From NCBI GenBank assembly GCA_900756155.1, contig CAAEJV010000013.1, forward strand, positions 1 to 64,000: a stretch of DNA of 64,000 bases, read 5' to 3'. Each line of letters starts with the position of its first letter. The first letter of the stretch is position 1. Below are positions 43,169-52,622 of the stretch, piece by piece. The position numbers and the translations under genes were made by a program. The notes beneath the pieces were generated by a model. That model had not been told where the DNA came from. It searched no databases and worked only from the letters and a program-made list of their open reading frames with translations. The DNA is from Pasteurellaceae bacterium (GTDB taxonomy: Bacteria; Pseudomonadota; Gammaproteobacteria; Enterobacterales; Pasteurellaceae).

Positions 43169-43192
43169 CAACCGCACTTTAAAAAGTGCGGT
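43169..43192. terminator. Uptake-sequence hairpin inside purE-purK
   Basis: ACCGCACTTT (43170) and AAAGTGCGGT (43183) lie back-to-back in the spacer. No T tract follows on the minus strand, so at most weak attenuation between purE and purK is expected. Confidence 0.5.
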
Positions 43193-43208
43193 CAAATTTA
43201 AAGGTGTT

Positions 43209-43703
43209 TTATGTACGTGGATCAGGATTATCCAATACCATATTGGTTTGATTTTCGCGGAATACTTGTAGGCGAGCGAATAACGCCTCATCCCAACCTG
43301 CAAGAATTTGTGCGGCGAGTAACCCCGCATTCGCTGCACCAGCAGGACCAATTGCTAATGTACCGACAGGAATGCCTTTCGGCATTTGCACGATAGAATA
43401 GAGACTATCAACACCGCTTAACATAGAACTTTTAACAGGGACACCCAACACAGGCACAAGCGTTTTAGCCGCAATCATACCAGGTAAATGAGCTGCACCA
43501 CCTGCACCCGCAATAATCACTTTGTAACCATTTTTTTGTGCATTTTCGGCAAATTCAAACAGCTTGTCGGGGGTTCGATGTGCGGAAACGACTTCAACAT
43601 GATATGCCACATTGAGTTCATCTAAAATTTGAGTGGCTTCTTGCATGGTTGCCCAATCGCTTTTTGAGCCCATAACAATAGCAATTTGTGTGGTATTTGA
43701 CAT
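43209..43703 (-). CDS. purE: N5-CAIR mutase
   Basis: 164 residues. Class I PurE, which moves the carboxyl group of N5-CAIR to make CAIR. MGSKSDWATM binds phosphate and the catalytic His is in VVSAHRTPDKLF. GAGGAAHLPGM and GVDSLYSIVQMPKGIPV are typical for the octameric class. First gene of purEK, controlled by a PurR box upstream. Confidence 0.96.
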   Translation of the reverse strand: MSNTTQIAIVMGSKSDWATMQEATQILDELNVAYHVEVVSAHRTPDKLFEFAENAQKNGYKVIIAGAGGAAHLPGMIAAKTLVPVLGVPVKSSMLSGVDSLYSIVQMPKGIPVGTLAIGPAGAANAGLLAAQILAGWDEALFARLQVFRENQTNMVLDNPDPRT

Positions 43704-43738
43704 ATTTTAAAAAAATTATCTGATAAAAAACGATGCGT

Positions 43739-43778
43739 AGAATAGCATATTTACCTACTTTTAAGCAAACGTTTGCCA
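43739..43778 (-). promoter_or_regulatory. purEK promoter with PurR box
   Basis: AAGCAAACGTTTGCCA at 43763-43778 has the perfect core palindrome GCAAACGTTTGC of the PurR operator (consensus ACGCAAACGTTTGCGT). On the minus strand the -35 box TTGCTT (43763-43768) overlaps it, and TATTCT (43739-43744) lies 18 bases further as -10. Repression by PurR with hypoxanthine or guanine is expected. Confidence 0.85.
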
Positions 43779-43864
43779 TGTGGTAAAAACTGAAAATTCC
43801 ATTGCAAGTTTTGTCATAAAATCTTATCCTAATACGAGTTTTTTTCTTAGAAATAGAGCAGATT

Positions 43865-46474
43865 ATGTTAGCTAAAGCGAAATATAGAAAAGATTACAAA
43901 CAACCTGATTTTACAGTTACGGATATTTTCCTTGATTTTCAATTAGATCCTAAGCATACCGTTGTCACTGCAAAAACAACCTTCCAACGTTTAAATGATG
44001 AAGCAACCCATCTACGATTAGATGGTCATGGCTTCCAATTTGCCTCCATTAAATTCAATGGCGAAGATTTCAAACATTATCATCAAGATCACGAAAGTTT
44101 AACGTTAGATTTAACCAATCAAAGTGCGGTCAATTTTGAACTTGAAATTGTGACGAATTTAGAGCCTGCACAAAACACCTCTTTACAAGGGCTTTATCAA
44201 TCTGGCGAGGGCATTTGTACACAATGTGAAGCGGAAGGTTTCCGTCAAATCACTTATATGCTTGATCGCCCAGATGTATTGGCGCGCTATACAACCAAAA
44301 TTACCGCAGATAAGACTAAATATCCTTACTTACTTTCTAATGGTAATCGCATTGCAAGTGGTGAATTAGAGGACGGTCGTCATTGGGTTGAATGGAATGA
44401 TCCATTCCCGAAACCAAGCTATTTATTCGCTTTAGTGGCGGGCGATTTTGATTTATTACAAGATACCTTTACGACAAAAAGTGGTCGAGAAGTGGCCTTA
44501 GAGCTTTATGTTGACCGTGGAAATCTTGATCGCGCTTCGTGGGCAATGGAAAGTCTGAAAAAATCCATGAAGTGGGATGAAGATCGTTTTAATTTAGAAT
44601 ACGACTTAGATATTTACATGATTGTTGCTGTGGATTTCTTCAATATGGGAGCCATGGAAAATAAAGGGTTGAATATTTTTAACTCTAAATTTGTGTTGGC
44701 GAATCCACAAACAGCAACCGATGATGATTATCTCGCCATTGAAAGTGTGATTGCGCATGAGTATTTCCATAACTGGACGGGAAACCGTGTAACTTGCCGT
44801 GATTGGTTCCAGTTAAGTTTGAAAGAAGGTTTAACGGTTTTCCGTGATCAAGAGTTTTCATCTGACACAGGTTCTCGAGCAGTCAATCGTATTAATAACG
44901 TGAAATTCTTACGTACAGTGCAATTTGCCGAAGATGCAAGCCCAATGTCACACCCAATTCGCCCAGAAAAAGTCATTGAAATGAATAACTTCTATACAGT
45001 AACTGTATATGAAAAAGGGGCAGAAGTGATTCGTATGTTGCACACTTTATTAGGTGAACAAGGTTTCCAAAAAGGGATGCAACTTTATATTGCAGAAAAC
45101 GATGGTAAAGCGGCAACCTGTGAAGATTTTGTCTCTGCAATGGAACGTGCGAATGATGTTGATTTAGCACAATTCCGTCGTTGGTATAGCCAATCAGGTA
45201 CACCAGAATTATTGATTAGCGATGCCTATGATGAACAAACTCATACTTATCGTTTAACCGTTTCACAATCTACACCGCCAACAGCGGACCAAATGGAAAA
45301 AGTAAACTTACATATTCCATTGAAAATTGCGCTTTATGATGTAAAAGGCACGAAACAAATGTTACAGCATAACGGTGAGTTGTTAAGCGATGTGTTAAAT
45401 GTAACGGAAAAAGACCAAGTGTTTGAATTCCACGGTATTTATGGTCGCCCAATTCCTGCGTTATTATGCGATTTTTCTGCACCGGTGAAACTGGATTATG
45501 ATTACACCACAGAGCAGTTATTAGGTTTGCTTAAATTTGCTGATAACCAATTTGCTCGTTGGGATGCAGCACAAATGCTCTTTACTCAAGAATTGCGTCG
45601 TAATGTGGCTCATTTCCAACAAGGTGAAGCCTTTGAAATTTCACCTGATGTTTTGACCGCACTTGCGCATGTATTGGAAAATTATGAACAAGATATTGAA
45701 TTAGCCACATTAATTCTGACCTTGCCAAAAGACATTGAGTTTGCAGAAAGCTTTAAAACGATTGATCCAGATGGCATTGCAGCTGCAAGAGAATTTATGT
45801 TGGTGCAAATTGCAGAATACTTAAAAGAAGATTTATTGCGTATTTACACCCATATTCGTCTTGAAGATTATCGAGTGACGCAAGAAGATATTGCCTTACG
45901 AGCAATGCGTAATCTTTGTTTAAGTTACTTGGCTTACACCAATCTAGGCAACAATGTAGTTCAAAAACATTACAATAATGCCAATAATATGACAGATACG
46001 TTGGCTGCATTAAATATGGCAACCAAAGCAGCATTACCTTGTCGTGATACCTTGTTAGCGGATTTCGAACAAAAATGGCAACATGATGGCTTAGTTATGG
46101 ATAAATGGTTTGCTTTACAAGCAACTCGCCCGGATGAAAACGTATTGGAAATTGTACAAGCATTAATGGATCACCCAAGCTTTAACTTCAACAATCCAAA
46201 CCGTTTACGTTCATTAGTGGGAAGCTTTGCAAATCACAACTTAAAAGCATTCCATCATATTAGTGGCTCTGGCTATCGCTTCTTAACGGATGTCTTAATT
46301 CGTTTAAATGAAACGAATCCACAAGTAGCTGCACGTTTAATTGAGCCGTTAATTCGTTTCTCTCGTTTTGATGCGCAACGTCAAACGTTAATGAAACGCG
46401 CCTTAGAACGTTTAAGTGCGGTTGAAGATCTTTCAAAAGATTTATTTGAGAAGATTGAAAAAGCCTTGCAATAA
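43865..46474 (+). CDS. pepN: Aminopeptidase N
   Basis: 869 residues, the length of E. coli PepN. M1-family zinc aminopeptidase of the cytoplasm, active in the last steps of protein breakdown. The substrate motif GAMEN is followed by HEYFHNWTGNR, with the distal Glu in KEGLTVFRDQEF. The C-terminal superhelical domain is complete. One uptake sequence in the middle of the first domain and further copies near the end. Divergent from purEK. Confidence 0.97.
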   Translation: MLAKAKYRKDYKQPDFTVTDIFLDFQLDPKHTVVTAKTTFQRLNDEATHLRLDGHGFQFASIKFNGEDFKHYHQDHESLTLDLTNQSAVNFELEIVTNLEPAQNTSLQGLYQSGEGICTQCEAEGFRQITYMLDRPDVLARYTTKITADKTKYPYLLSNGNRIASGELEDGRHWVEWNDPFPKPSYLFALVAGDFDLLQDTFTTKSGREVALELYVDRGNLDRASWAMESLKKSMKWDEDRFNLEYDLDIYMIVAVDFFNMGAMENKGLNIFNSKFVLANPQTATDDDYLAIESVIAHEYFHNWTGNRVTCRDWFQLSLKEGLTVFRDQEFSSDTGSRAVNRINNVKFLRTVQFAEDASPMSHPIRPEKVIEMNNFYTVTVYEKGAEVIRMLHTLLGEQGFQKGMQLYIAENDGKAATCEDFVSAMERANDVDLAQFRRWYSQSGTPELLISDAYDEQTHTYRLTVSQSTPPTADQMEKVNLHIPLKIALYDVKGTKQMLQHNGELLSDVLNVTEKDQVFEFHGIYGRPIPALLCDFSAPVKLDYDYTTEQLLGLLKFADNQFARWDAAQMLFTQELRRNVAHFQQGEAFEISPDVLTALAHVLENYEQDIELATLILTLPKDIEFAESFKTIDPDGIAAAREFMLVQIAEYLKEDLLRIYTHIRLEDYRVTQEDIALRAMRNLCLSYLAYTNLGNNVVQKHYNNANNMTDTLAALNMATKAALPCRDTLLADFEQKWQHDGLVMDKWFALQATRPDENVLEIVQALMDHPSFNFNNPNRLRSLVGSFANHNLKAFHHISGSGYRFLTDVLIRLNETNPQVAARLIEPLIRFSRFDAQRQTLMKRALERLSAVEDLSKDLFEKIEKALQ

Positions 46475-46477
46475 AAC

Positions 46478-46509
46478 AAAAAGTGCGGTTAATTTTGACC
46501 GCACTTTCC
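46478..46509 (+). terminator. Uptake-sequence pair after pepN
   Basis: AAAGTGCGGT and ACCGCACTTT form a 10-bp stem. The bases after it (CCATTTAC) are not a strong T run, so termination may be partial, and pyrD starts 35 bases later. Confidence 0.65.
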
Positions 46510-46543
46510 ATTTACAGTGAACTATCCTGAGAGATAAACGAGT

Positions 46544-47563
46544 ATGTATTCTTTAATCCGTAAAGCCATCTTTTCCCTTGATCCTGAAACCGCCCATGAT
46601 TTAGTGATTAAATCATTGAATTTAGCGGGTAAACCGCCTTGCCAATTTTTATTGAAGCAGCTTTTGGCTTGTCCACAAGGTTCGCCTAAGCAAGTGATGG
46701 GCATTACCTTTAAAAATCCTATTGGGTTAGCGGCAGGAGCAGATAAAAATGCCGAAGCTATTGATGGATTTGGTGCGATGGGATTTGGTTTTATTGAAGT
46801 CGGGACGGTTACGCCTTTGGCGCAAGAGGGAAATGCTAAGCCTCGTCAATTCCGTTTAGTGGAAGCTGAAGGGATTATTAACCGTAATGGATTCAATAAT
46901 TATGGCATTGATTATGCGATCGAGAATGTTAAAAAGGCAAAATTTGATGGTGTAATTGGGATTAATATTGGCAAAAATAAAGTTACACCGCTTGAAAAGG
47001 GTAAAGATGATTACTTATTTTGCTTAAATAAAGCCTATAACTATGCGGATTATATTACGGTAAATATTTCATCACCGAACACTCCGGATTTACGCCAATT
47101 ACAGTATGGTGATTACTTTGACGATTTATTGCAAAGTATAAAGCAACGCCACAAAGTATTAGCTGAGCAATATAACAAATATGTACCGATTGCAGTAAAA
47201 ATCGCACCTGATTTATCCGAGAGCGAGCTCGTTCAAATTGCAGATACGTTACTTCGTCATCAAATGGACGGGGTAATTGCGACTAATACGACGATTTCAC
47301 GCGACAACGTCACAGGTTTGAAAAATGCTGAACAACAAGGCGGCTTAAGTGGAAAACCGTTACAGCAAAAAAGTACAGAAATTATTCGAAGATTACATCA
47401 AGAACTGAAAGGTCAAATCCCGATTATTGGAAGTGGTGGTATTGACGGTGTACAAAATGCACAAGAGAAGATTGAAGCGGGTGCTGAATTGTTACAAGTT
47501 TATTCAGGTTTGATTTATCACGGTCCAAGCTTAGTTAAAGAATTAGTGAAAGCGATTAAATAA
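46544..47563 (+). CDS. pyrD: Dihydroorotate dehydrogenase (quinone)
   Basis: 339 residues. Class 2, membrane-associated FMN enzyme that oxidises dihydroorotate with quinone in pyrimidine synthesis. The N-terminal two-helix extension (residues about 1-40) that reaches the quinone is present. The catalytic Ser is in NISSPNTPDLRQLQ, FMN contacts are in GLAAGADKN and IGSGGIDG, and NRNGFNNYG binds the substrate. The next gene starts at its stop codon without a gap. Confidence 0.97.
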   Translation: MYSLIRKAIFSLDPETAHDLVIKSLNLAGKPPCQFLLKQLLACPQGSPKQVMGITFKNPIGLAAGADKNAEAIDGFGAMGFGFIEVGTVTPLAQEGNAKPRQFRLVEAEGIINRNGFNNYGIDYAIENVKKAKFDGVIGINIGKNKVTPLEKGKDDYLFCLNKAYNYADYITVNISSPNTPDLRQLQYGDYFDDLLQSIKQRHKVLAEQYNKYVPIAVKIAPDLSESELVQIADTLLRHQMDGVIATNTTISRDNVTGLKNAEQQGGLSGKPLQQKSTEIIRRLHQELKGQIPIIGSGGIDGVQNAQEKIEAGAELLQVYSGLIYHGPSLVKELVKAIK

Positions 47564-48391
47564 ATGACAAAAAAATATGATTTACATTGCCATAGTACAG
47601 CGTCAGATGGTGTTTTAACGCCTACAGAGCTTGTGCAACGAGCTCATGAGCAAGGTGTCAATGTGCTCGCAGTATGTGATCACGACACCGTGATGGGCAT
47701 TGATGAAGCTAAAATTGAAGCAGATAAATTAGGTATTGAGCTAATTAATGGCGTGGAAATTTCAACGAATTGGGAAGGTCGTGGTATCCATATTGTTGGA
47801 TTAAATTTTGATAAAACGCATCCTAAAATGACCGCACTTTTAGCCGAACAAAAATCACTGAGAGAAAAAAGAGCGGTCGAAATTGGTTATAAATTAGAAA
47901 AAGCAGGCGTCCCCAATGCCTATGACGGTGCGAAAGCTTTGGCCAATGGGGAAGTGACTCGTGCGCATTATGCGCGTTATTTGGTACAAATCGGAAAGGT
48001 TTCAAATGATGGGCAAGCCTTTAAGCGTTATCTAGGTGGTGGAAAATCGTGTTTTGTCAAAGCTGAATGGGTAGATATTCCAACGGCGATTGATACGATT
48101 CATGCAGCTGGTGGTGTCGCAGTCATTGCTCATCCTATGCGTTATAACATGACAGGAAAATGGATTCGTCGATTAATTGTTGATTTTAAACAATGGGGCG
48201 GAGACGGTATGGAGGTCGCGGATAGTGGACAAACTAAAGATCAGCGTCAATATCTTGCGCGTTTAGCCAATGAATATGACTTAGCCGCCTCTTTAGGCTC
48301 GGACTTTCATTTTCCTTGTGGATGGATTGAATTAGGAAAGAATTTGTTTTTACCTGAAGAGGTTAAACCAATTTGGACATTATTTGAATAA
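47564..48391 (+). CDS. rnm: PHP-domain RNase AM / 3',5'-nucleotide bisphosphate phosphatase
   Basis: 275 residues. PHP-fold metal phosphoesterase, known as TrpH, YciV or RNase AM; it removes 5' ends from RNA, including 23S rRNA precursors, and splits 3',5'-bisphosphates. The metal ligands are in YDLHCHSTASDG, VCDHDTVMG, GVEIST, AHYARY, IAHPMRY and LGSDFHFP. Starts on the base after the pyrD stop, so it is coupled to pyrD. In enteric bacteria the gene lies by the trp operon; here it does not, so the name TrpH is misleading. Ended by a strong terminator. Confidence 0.93.
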   Translation: MTKKYDLHCHSTASDGVLTPTELVQRAHEQGVNVLAVCDHDTVMGIDEAKIEADKLGIELINGVEISTNWEGRGIHIVGLNFDKTHPKMTALLAEQKSLREKRAVEIGYKLEKAGVPNAYDGAKALANGEVTRAHYARYLVQIGKVSNDGQAFKRYLGGGKSCFVKAEWVDIPTAIDTIHAAGGVAVIAHPMRYNMTGKWIRRLIVDFKQWGGDGMEVADSGQTKDQRQYLARLANEYDLAASLGSDFHFPCGWIELGKNLFLPEEVKPIWTLFE

Positions 48392-48392
48392 T

Positions 48393-48420
48393 AAAGGGCG
48401 GTCAATCCGCCCTTGTTTTT
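48393..48420 (+). terminator. Terminator of pyrD-rnm
   Basis: AAGGGCGG and CCGCCCTT form an 8-bp GC-rich stem with a TCAAT loop, followed by GTTTTTT. The arms look like uptake sequences with changed ends (GGGCGGTC). Confidence 0.85.
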
Positions 48421-49319
48421 TATATTTGACTGTTCTCACACAAACCAAGGCTCGCGAGAAATTCAATAAATGCACGAACTTTAGCTGGTAAATGACGACG
48501 ATTTGGATAAACCACATAAATATCTAAAGGTTTTTGTTTATATTCAGACAAAATTTCAACTAATTCACCTGAAGCAAGCGCATCTTTGACAAAGAAGCTA
48601 GGTGAATTACTGATGCCCAATCCCGCTTTTGTCATTTCTAACAATGCCATACCATTATTGGAAACCACTTTAGATTGAATTTTATACCGTTGAATTTGAT
48701 TGGCTTTTGTTGATTGCCAATGCACTTGATTTAATGATGATTTATAAAGTAAACCTTGGTGATATTCTAAATCGTCAGGTGTAAGTGGTGTGCCTCGTGC
48801 TTCTAAATAACTTGGAGAGGCAACAAAATGCATAGGGGAGCTACTAATTTTACGCGCAACAAGTGAGCTATCTTGCATATAGCCAATCCGTAATGCTAAG
48901 TCATAGCCCTCAGCAACAAGATCGACACGTTTGTCTTCAAATTCAATTTCTACGTGTAAATTGGGATGAAGTTCAATAAATTTAGGCAGGTTAGGCGAAA
49001 TATAAAGTAAGCCAAAATCACGTGGCACAGAGATTAATAAATTGCCTTGTAAGCTCGTCGCCATATTACTAATGCTAGAATCAGCCTCGCTTAAATCTAA
49101 TAAAATGGCTTGGCAACGTTGGTAATAAAGCATACCAGCTTCAGTTGGTACAATTTTTCGTGTTGTACGTTGTAATAATCGTGTTTTTAAATGTTCTTCT
49201 AATTGTGAAACTAGTTTACTCGCCATCGCTACAGAAATATTCTGTTGGTTTGCGGCTTGTGTAAAACTTTGCGTTTCGATTACTTTACAGAAAACCGAAA
49301 TTGCATTGAGTTTATCCAT
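48420..49319 (-). CDS. LysR-family transcription regulator
   Basis: 299 residues. The N-terminal winged helix-turn-helix covers about residues 1-60 (AISVFCKVIETQSFTQAANQ; VSQLEEHLKTRLLQRTTRKI), then a linker helix and a periplasmic-binding-protein-like effector domain. The dispersed SVPRDFGLLYISPNLPKFIELHPN region is typical for the CrgA/DmlR branch of LysR. Effector and targets are unknown. It is head-to-head with topA, 97 bases apart, which is where a LysR protein usually binds, but topA is more likely just a neighbour. Confidence 0.88.
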   Translation of the reverse strand: MDKLNAISVFCKVIETQSFTQAANQQNISVAMASKLVSQLEEHLKTRLLQRTTRKIVPTEAGMLYYQRCQAILLDLSEADSSISNMATSLQGNLLISVPRDFGLLYISPNLPKFIELHPNLHVEIEFEDKRVDLVAEGYDLALRIGYMQDSSLVARKISSSPMHFVASPSYLEARGTPLTPDDLEYHQGLLYKSSLNQVHWQSTKANQIQRYKIQSKVVSNNGMALLEMTKAGLGISNSPSFFVKDALASGELVEILSEYKQKPLDIYVVYPNRRHLPAKVRAFIEFLASLGLCENSQI

Positions 49320-49416
49320 TTATAAATCCTTTTTGAAAAAAAGCTTGATTTTATCGGCGTAAGTTTGCAGTATATCGCCAATTTTACAGAATTCTAGTTA
49401 TATTTTAGGTAAGCAA

Positions 49417-52023
49417 ATGAGCAAATCTTTAGTGATTGTGGAGTCGCCAGCCAAAGCGAAAACCATCAATAAATATTTAGGTAGCCAGTATGTGGTGAAA
49501 TCCAGCGTAGGGCATATTTGTGATTTGCCTACTGCAGGGAGTAGCACTGGCGAGAAGGCTAAACCCGTTTCCACTAAAGGATTAAGTGCTGAAGAGAAAA
49601 ATAAAATTAAAGCAGAAAAAGACCGCGCAGCCTTAGTGAAACGTATGGGGATTGACCCCTATGACGATTGGAAAGCCAATTACCAAATTCTACCAGGCAA
49701 AGAAAAAGTGGTAGCCGAATTAAAATCCCTTGCTAAAAAATCCGATCATATTTATCTCGCAACCGACTTGGATAGAGAAGGAGAGGCTATCGCGTGGCAT
49801 TTACGTGAAGTCATCGGTGGCGATGATAGTCGTTTTAGCCGCGTTGTATTTAATGAGATTACGAAGAAAGCGATTGAAAAAGCATTCCAACATCCAGCTC
49901 ACATTAATATGGACCAGGTTAATGCTCAGCAAACCCGTCGTTTCTTAGACCGCGTGGTAGGCTTTATGGTGTCGCCATTATTATGGAAAAAAGTGGCGCG
50001 AGGTCTATCTGCCGGACGCGTGCAATCTGTTGCCGTGAAATTGGTGGTAGAGCGTGAACGTGAAATCAAAGCATTTCAACCGGAAGAGTTTTGGGAAATT
50101 GAAGCGCTAACCCAAACAAGTAAGAAAGAAGACTTGCGCTTGGATGTGGTGCAATATAAAGGCAAGAAATTTGAGCCTAAAAATGAAAAAGAAGCGCAAA
50201 GTGCGGTCGATTTCTTAAACAAATCACATTACGTTGTCACAGATTTAGAAACAAAACCAACAGGTTCTAAACCAAGAGCACCATTTATTACTTCAACCTT
50301 ACAACAAACTGCAAGTACGCGTTTAGGTTTTGGGGTGAAGAAAACCATGATGTTGGCACAACGTTTATATGAAGCCGGTTACATCACTTATATGCGTACG
50401 GACTCTACCAACTTGAGCCAAGATGCATTAAATATGGCACGCTCTTATATCGAAAGCCATTTTGGCAAAGAGTATTTGCCCGCTAAACCGAATTTCTACT
50501 CGAGCAAAGAGAACGCTCAAGAAGCGCACGAAGCGATTCGTCCTTCTGATGTAAAAACGCTTGCAGATCATTTAAGTGGCATGGATAAAGATGCGGTACG
50601 CTTGTATGATTTAATCTGGCGTCAATTTGTAGCTTGCCAAATGCCAGCTGCACAATATGACAGTACAACGGTTACCGTAATGGCTGGCGATTATGAATTG
50701 AAAGCCAAAGGCCGTATTTTACGCTTTGATGGTTGGACAAAAGTCTTGCCACAATTAGGTAAAAATCCAGAAGACCAAATTTTACCGGCTGTGAGTTTAA
50801 ACGAAACATTAGCACTAAAAACGGTTTCGCCAAGCCAACACTTTACCAAACCGCCCGCTCGTTTTACCGAAGCAGCATTAGTTAAAGAATTGGAGAAACG
50901 TGGTATTGGTCGTCCTTCCACTTATGCGGCAATTATTTCAACTATTCAAGAACGTGGTTATGTGCGCATTGAAAATCGTCGTTTCTATGCAGAGAAAATG
51001 GGCGAAATTGTTACCGATCGTTTAAATCAATCCTTTACTGATTTGATGAGCTACGATTTCACCGCCAACATGGAAAACGTACTGGACCAAATTGCATCCG
51101 GTGAGAAAAATTGGAAGGCTGAGTTAAATCAATTCTTCAAAGATTTTTCTACTCAACTTTCTACGGCTGAATTAGATGAGCTAGAAGGTGGAATGAAGCC
51201 GAATAGCCTTGTACTTACTGATATTGATTGTCCAACTTGTGGCCGTAAAATGGCGATTCGTACAGCAAGTACAGGTGTATTCTTAGGTTGTTCTGGTTAT
51301 GCATTACCACCAAAAGAGCGTTGTAAAACGACGATTAATCTCATTCCAGAAGCTGAATTATTAAATGTGTTGGATGAGGCTTCTGAGACCAAAGCCTTAA
51401 TGGATCGTAAACGTTGTCCAAAATGTGGCACGGCGATGGATAGCTATATCATCGACCCACATCGTAAATTACATATTTGTGGTAACAATCCAAATTGTGA
51501 CGGTTATTTGGTTGAACAAGGCCAATTCAAAATTAAAGGCTATGACGGTCCGATTGTAGAATGCGACAAGTGTGGTGCGGATATGCATTTGAAACTCGGT
51601 CGTTTTGGGAAATATATGGGCTGTACCAACTGTGATAACACCCGTAAGATTTTGAAAAACGGCGAGGTTGCACCGCCAAAAGAAGAGCCGGTTCATTTCC
51701 CTGAATTGAAATGTGAAAAATCTGATGCGTATTTTGTATTGCGTGATGGTGCTAGTGGTGTGTTTATGTCTGCACATAACTTCCCAAAATCACGTGAAAC
51801 ACGCCCAGCAAAAGTGGCCGAATTAGCGCTTTATCGTGATCGTTTACCAGAAAAATTACGTTATTTAGCCGATGCGCCACAAAAAGACCCTGAGGGCAAT
51901 GAAGCGATTATCCGTTTCAGCCGTAAAGAAAAACATCAATATGTGACTTCTGAAAAGAATGGTAAAGCCACAAAATGGATTGTGGATTATATTGATGGAA
52001 AATGGGTAGAACGGAAAAAGTAG
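49417..52023 (+). CDS. topA: DNA topoisomerase I
   Basis: 868 residues. Type IA enzyme that relaxes negative supercoils. The Toprim domain holds LVIVESPAKAKTI and DLDREGEAIAW, and the active-site Tyr is in YITYMRTDSTNLS near residue 325. The C-terminal part has three Cys4-type zinc ribbons (CPTCGRKM, CPKCGTAM and CDKCGADM regions) followed by the basic DNA-binding end. AGGTAAG precedes the ATG. A LOG-family gene follows after one base. Confidence 0.97.
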   Translation: MSKSLVIVESPAKAKTINKYLGSQYVVKSSVGHICDLPTAGSSTGEKAKPVSTKGLSAEEKNKIKAEKDRAALVKRMGIDPYDDWKANYQILPGKEKVVAELKSLAKKSDHIYLATDLDREGEAIAWHLREVIGGDDSRFSRVVFNEITKKAIEKAFQHPAHINMDQVNAQQTRRFLDRVVGFMVSPLLWKKVARGLSAGRVQSVAVKLVVEREREIKAFQPEEFWEIEALTQTSKKEDLRLDVVQYKGKKFEPKNEKEAQSAVDFLNKSHYVVTDLETKPTGSKPRAPFITSTLQQTASTRLGFGVKKTMMLAQRLYEAGYITYMRTDSTNLSQDALNMARSYIESHFGKEYLPAKPNFYSSKENAQEAHEAIRPSDVKTLADHLSGMDKDAVRLYDLIWRQFVACQMPAAQYDSTTVTVMAGDYELKAKGRILRFDGWTKVLPQLGKNPEDQILPAVSLNETLALKTVSPSQHFTKPPARFTEAALVKELEKRGIGRPSTYAAIISTIQERGYVRIENRRFYAEKMGEIVTDRLNQSFTDLMSYDFTANMENVLDQIASGEKNWKAELNQFFKDFSTQLSTAELDELEGGMKPNSLVLTDIDCPTCGRKMAIRTASTGVFLGCSGYALPPKERCKTTINLIPEAELLNVLDEASETKALMDRKRCPKCGTAMDSYIIDPHRKLHICGNNPNCDGYLVEQGQFKIKGYDGPIVECDKCGADMHLKLGRFGKYMGCTNCDNTRKILKNGEVAPPKEEPVHFPELKCEKSDAYFVLRDGASGVFMSAHNFPKSRETRPAKVAELALYRDRLPEKLRYLADAPQKDPEGNEAIIRFSRKEKHQYVTSEKNGKATKWIVDYIDGKWVERKK

Positions 52024-52024
52024 G

Positions 52025-52585
52025 ATGAACATCACGGTTTATTGCGGTGCGAGTTTAGGTAATGATTCTGCCTATCAGACTGCCGCAGAAAAATTAGGTA
52101 AATGGATTGCAGATGGTCAACATACTTTAGTTTATGGTGGCGGAAAATTAGGATTAATGGGCGTGGTTGCTGATACTGTGCTCGCTCATCAAGGCAAAGT
52201 AATTGGCATTATTCCTCAATTTTTACAAGACAGAGAAGTTTCACATCCTAATTTGACCAAGACCGTGGTTGTTGAAAGCATGTCTGAGCGAAAAAATAAA
52301 ATGGTTGAGCTTGGTGATGCTTATATTGCTTTGCCTGGCGGACCAGGCACTTTAGAAGAGATTGCTGAAGTGATTTCTTGGGCTAGAATAGGGAAAAATA
52401 ATAATCCTTGTATTCTATTTAATGAAAAGGGGTATTTCGATTCATTAAAGTCCTTTTTTAGCCATATGGTGAAAGAAGGCTTCTTTACTCAAGGTGATTT
52501 TGAGAAGATTCTATTCTCTAATGATCTTCAAGAAATTGAAACCTTTATTGAGAATTATCAACCTCCAGCATTAAGAACATATTAA
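52025..52585 (+). CDS. LOG-family nucleoside 5'-monophosphate phosphoribohydrolase
   Basis: 186 residues. Rossmann-fold protein of the LOG / YvdD group; tested members hydrolyse the base from AMP or cytokinin ribosides. The signature PGGPGTLEE lies at about residue 107 and YGGGKLGLMG binds phosphate. The Arg in SERKNKM is also conserved. It starts one base after the topA stop, so it is probably translated from the same RNA. The physiological role in bacteria is unclear. Confidence 0.88.
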   Translation: MNITVYCGASLGNDSAYQTAAEKLGKWIADGQHTLVYGGGKLGLMGVVADTVLAHQGKVIGIIPQFLQDREVSHPNLTKTVVVESMSERKNKMVELGDAYIALPGGPGTLEEIAEVISWARIGKNNNPCILFNEKGYFDSLKSFFSHMVKEGFFTQGDFEKILFSNDLQEIETFIENYQPPALRTY

Positions 52586-52618
52586 AAAAGTGCGGTTAAA
52601 TTTGACCGCACTTTTTTT
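52582..52618. terminator. Uptake-sequence pair, topA operon / DUF4198 bidirectional terminator
   Basis: AAAAAAGTGCGGT and ACCGCACTTTTTT pair over 13 bp with an 8-base loop between converging genes. Confidence 0.88.
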
Positions 52619-52622
52619 ATGA

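Noticed and set aside
37311..48391. Horizontally acquired island around the adhesin gene.
   Set aside because: Neighbouring genes are core metabolism with normal uptake-sequence density; there is no integrase, tRNA or direct repeat.
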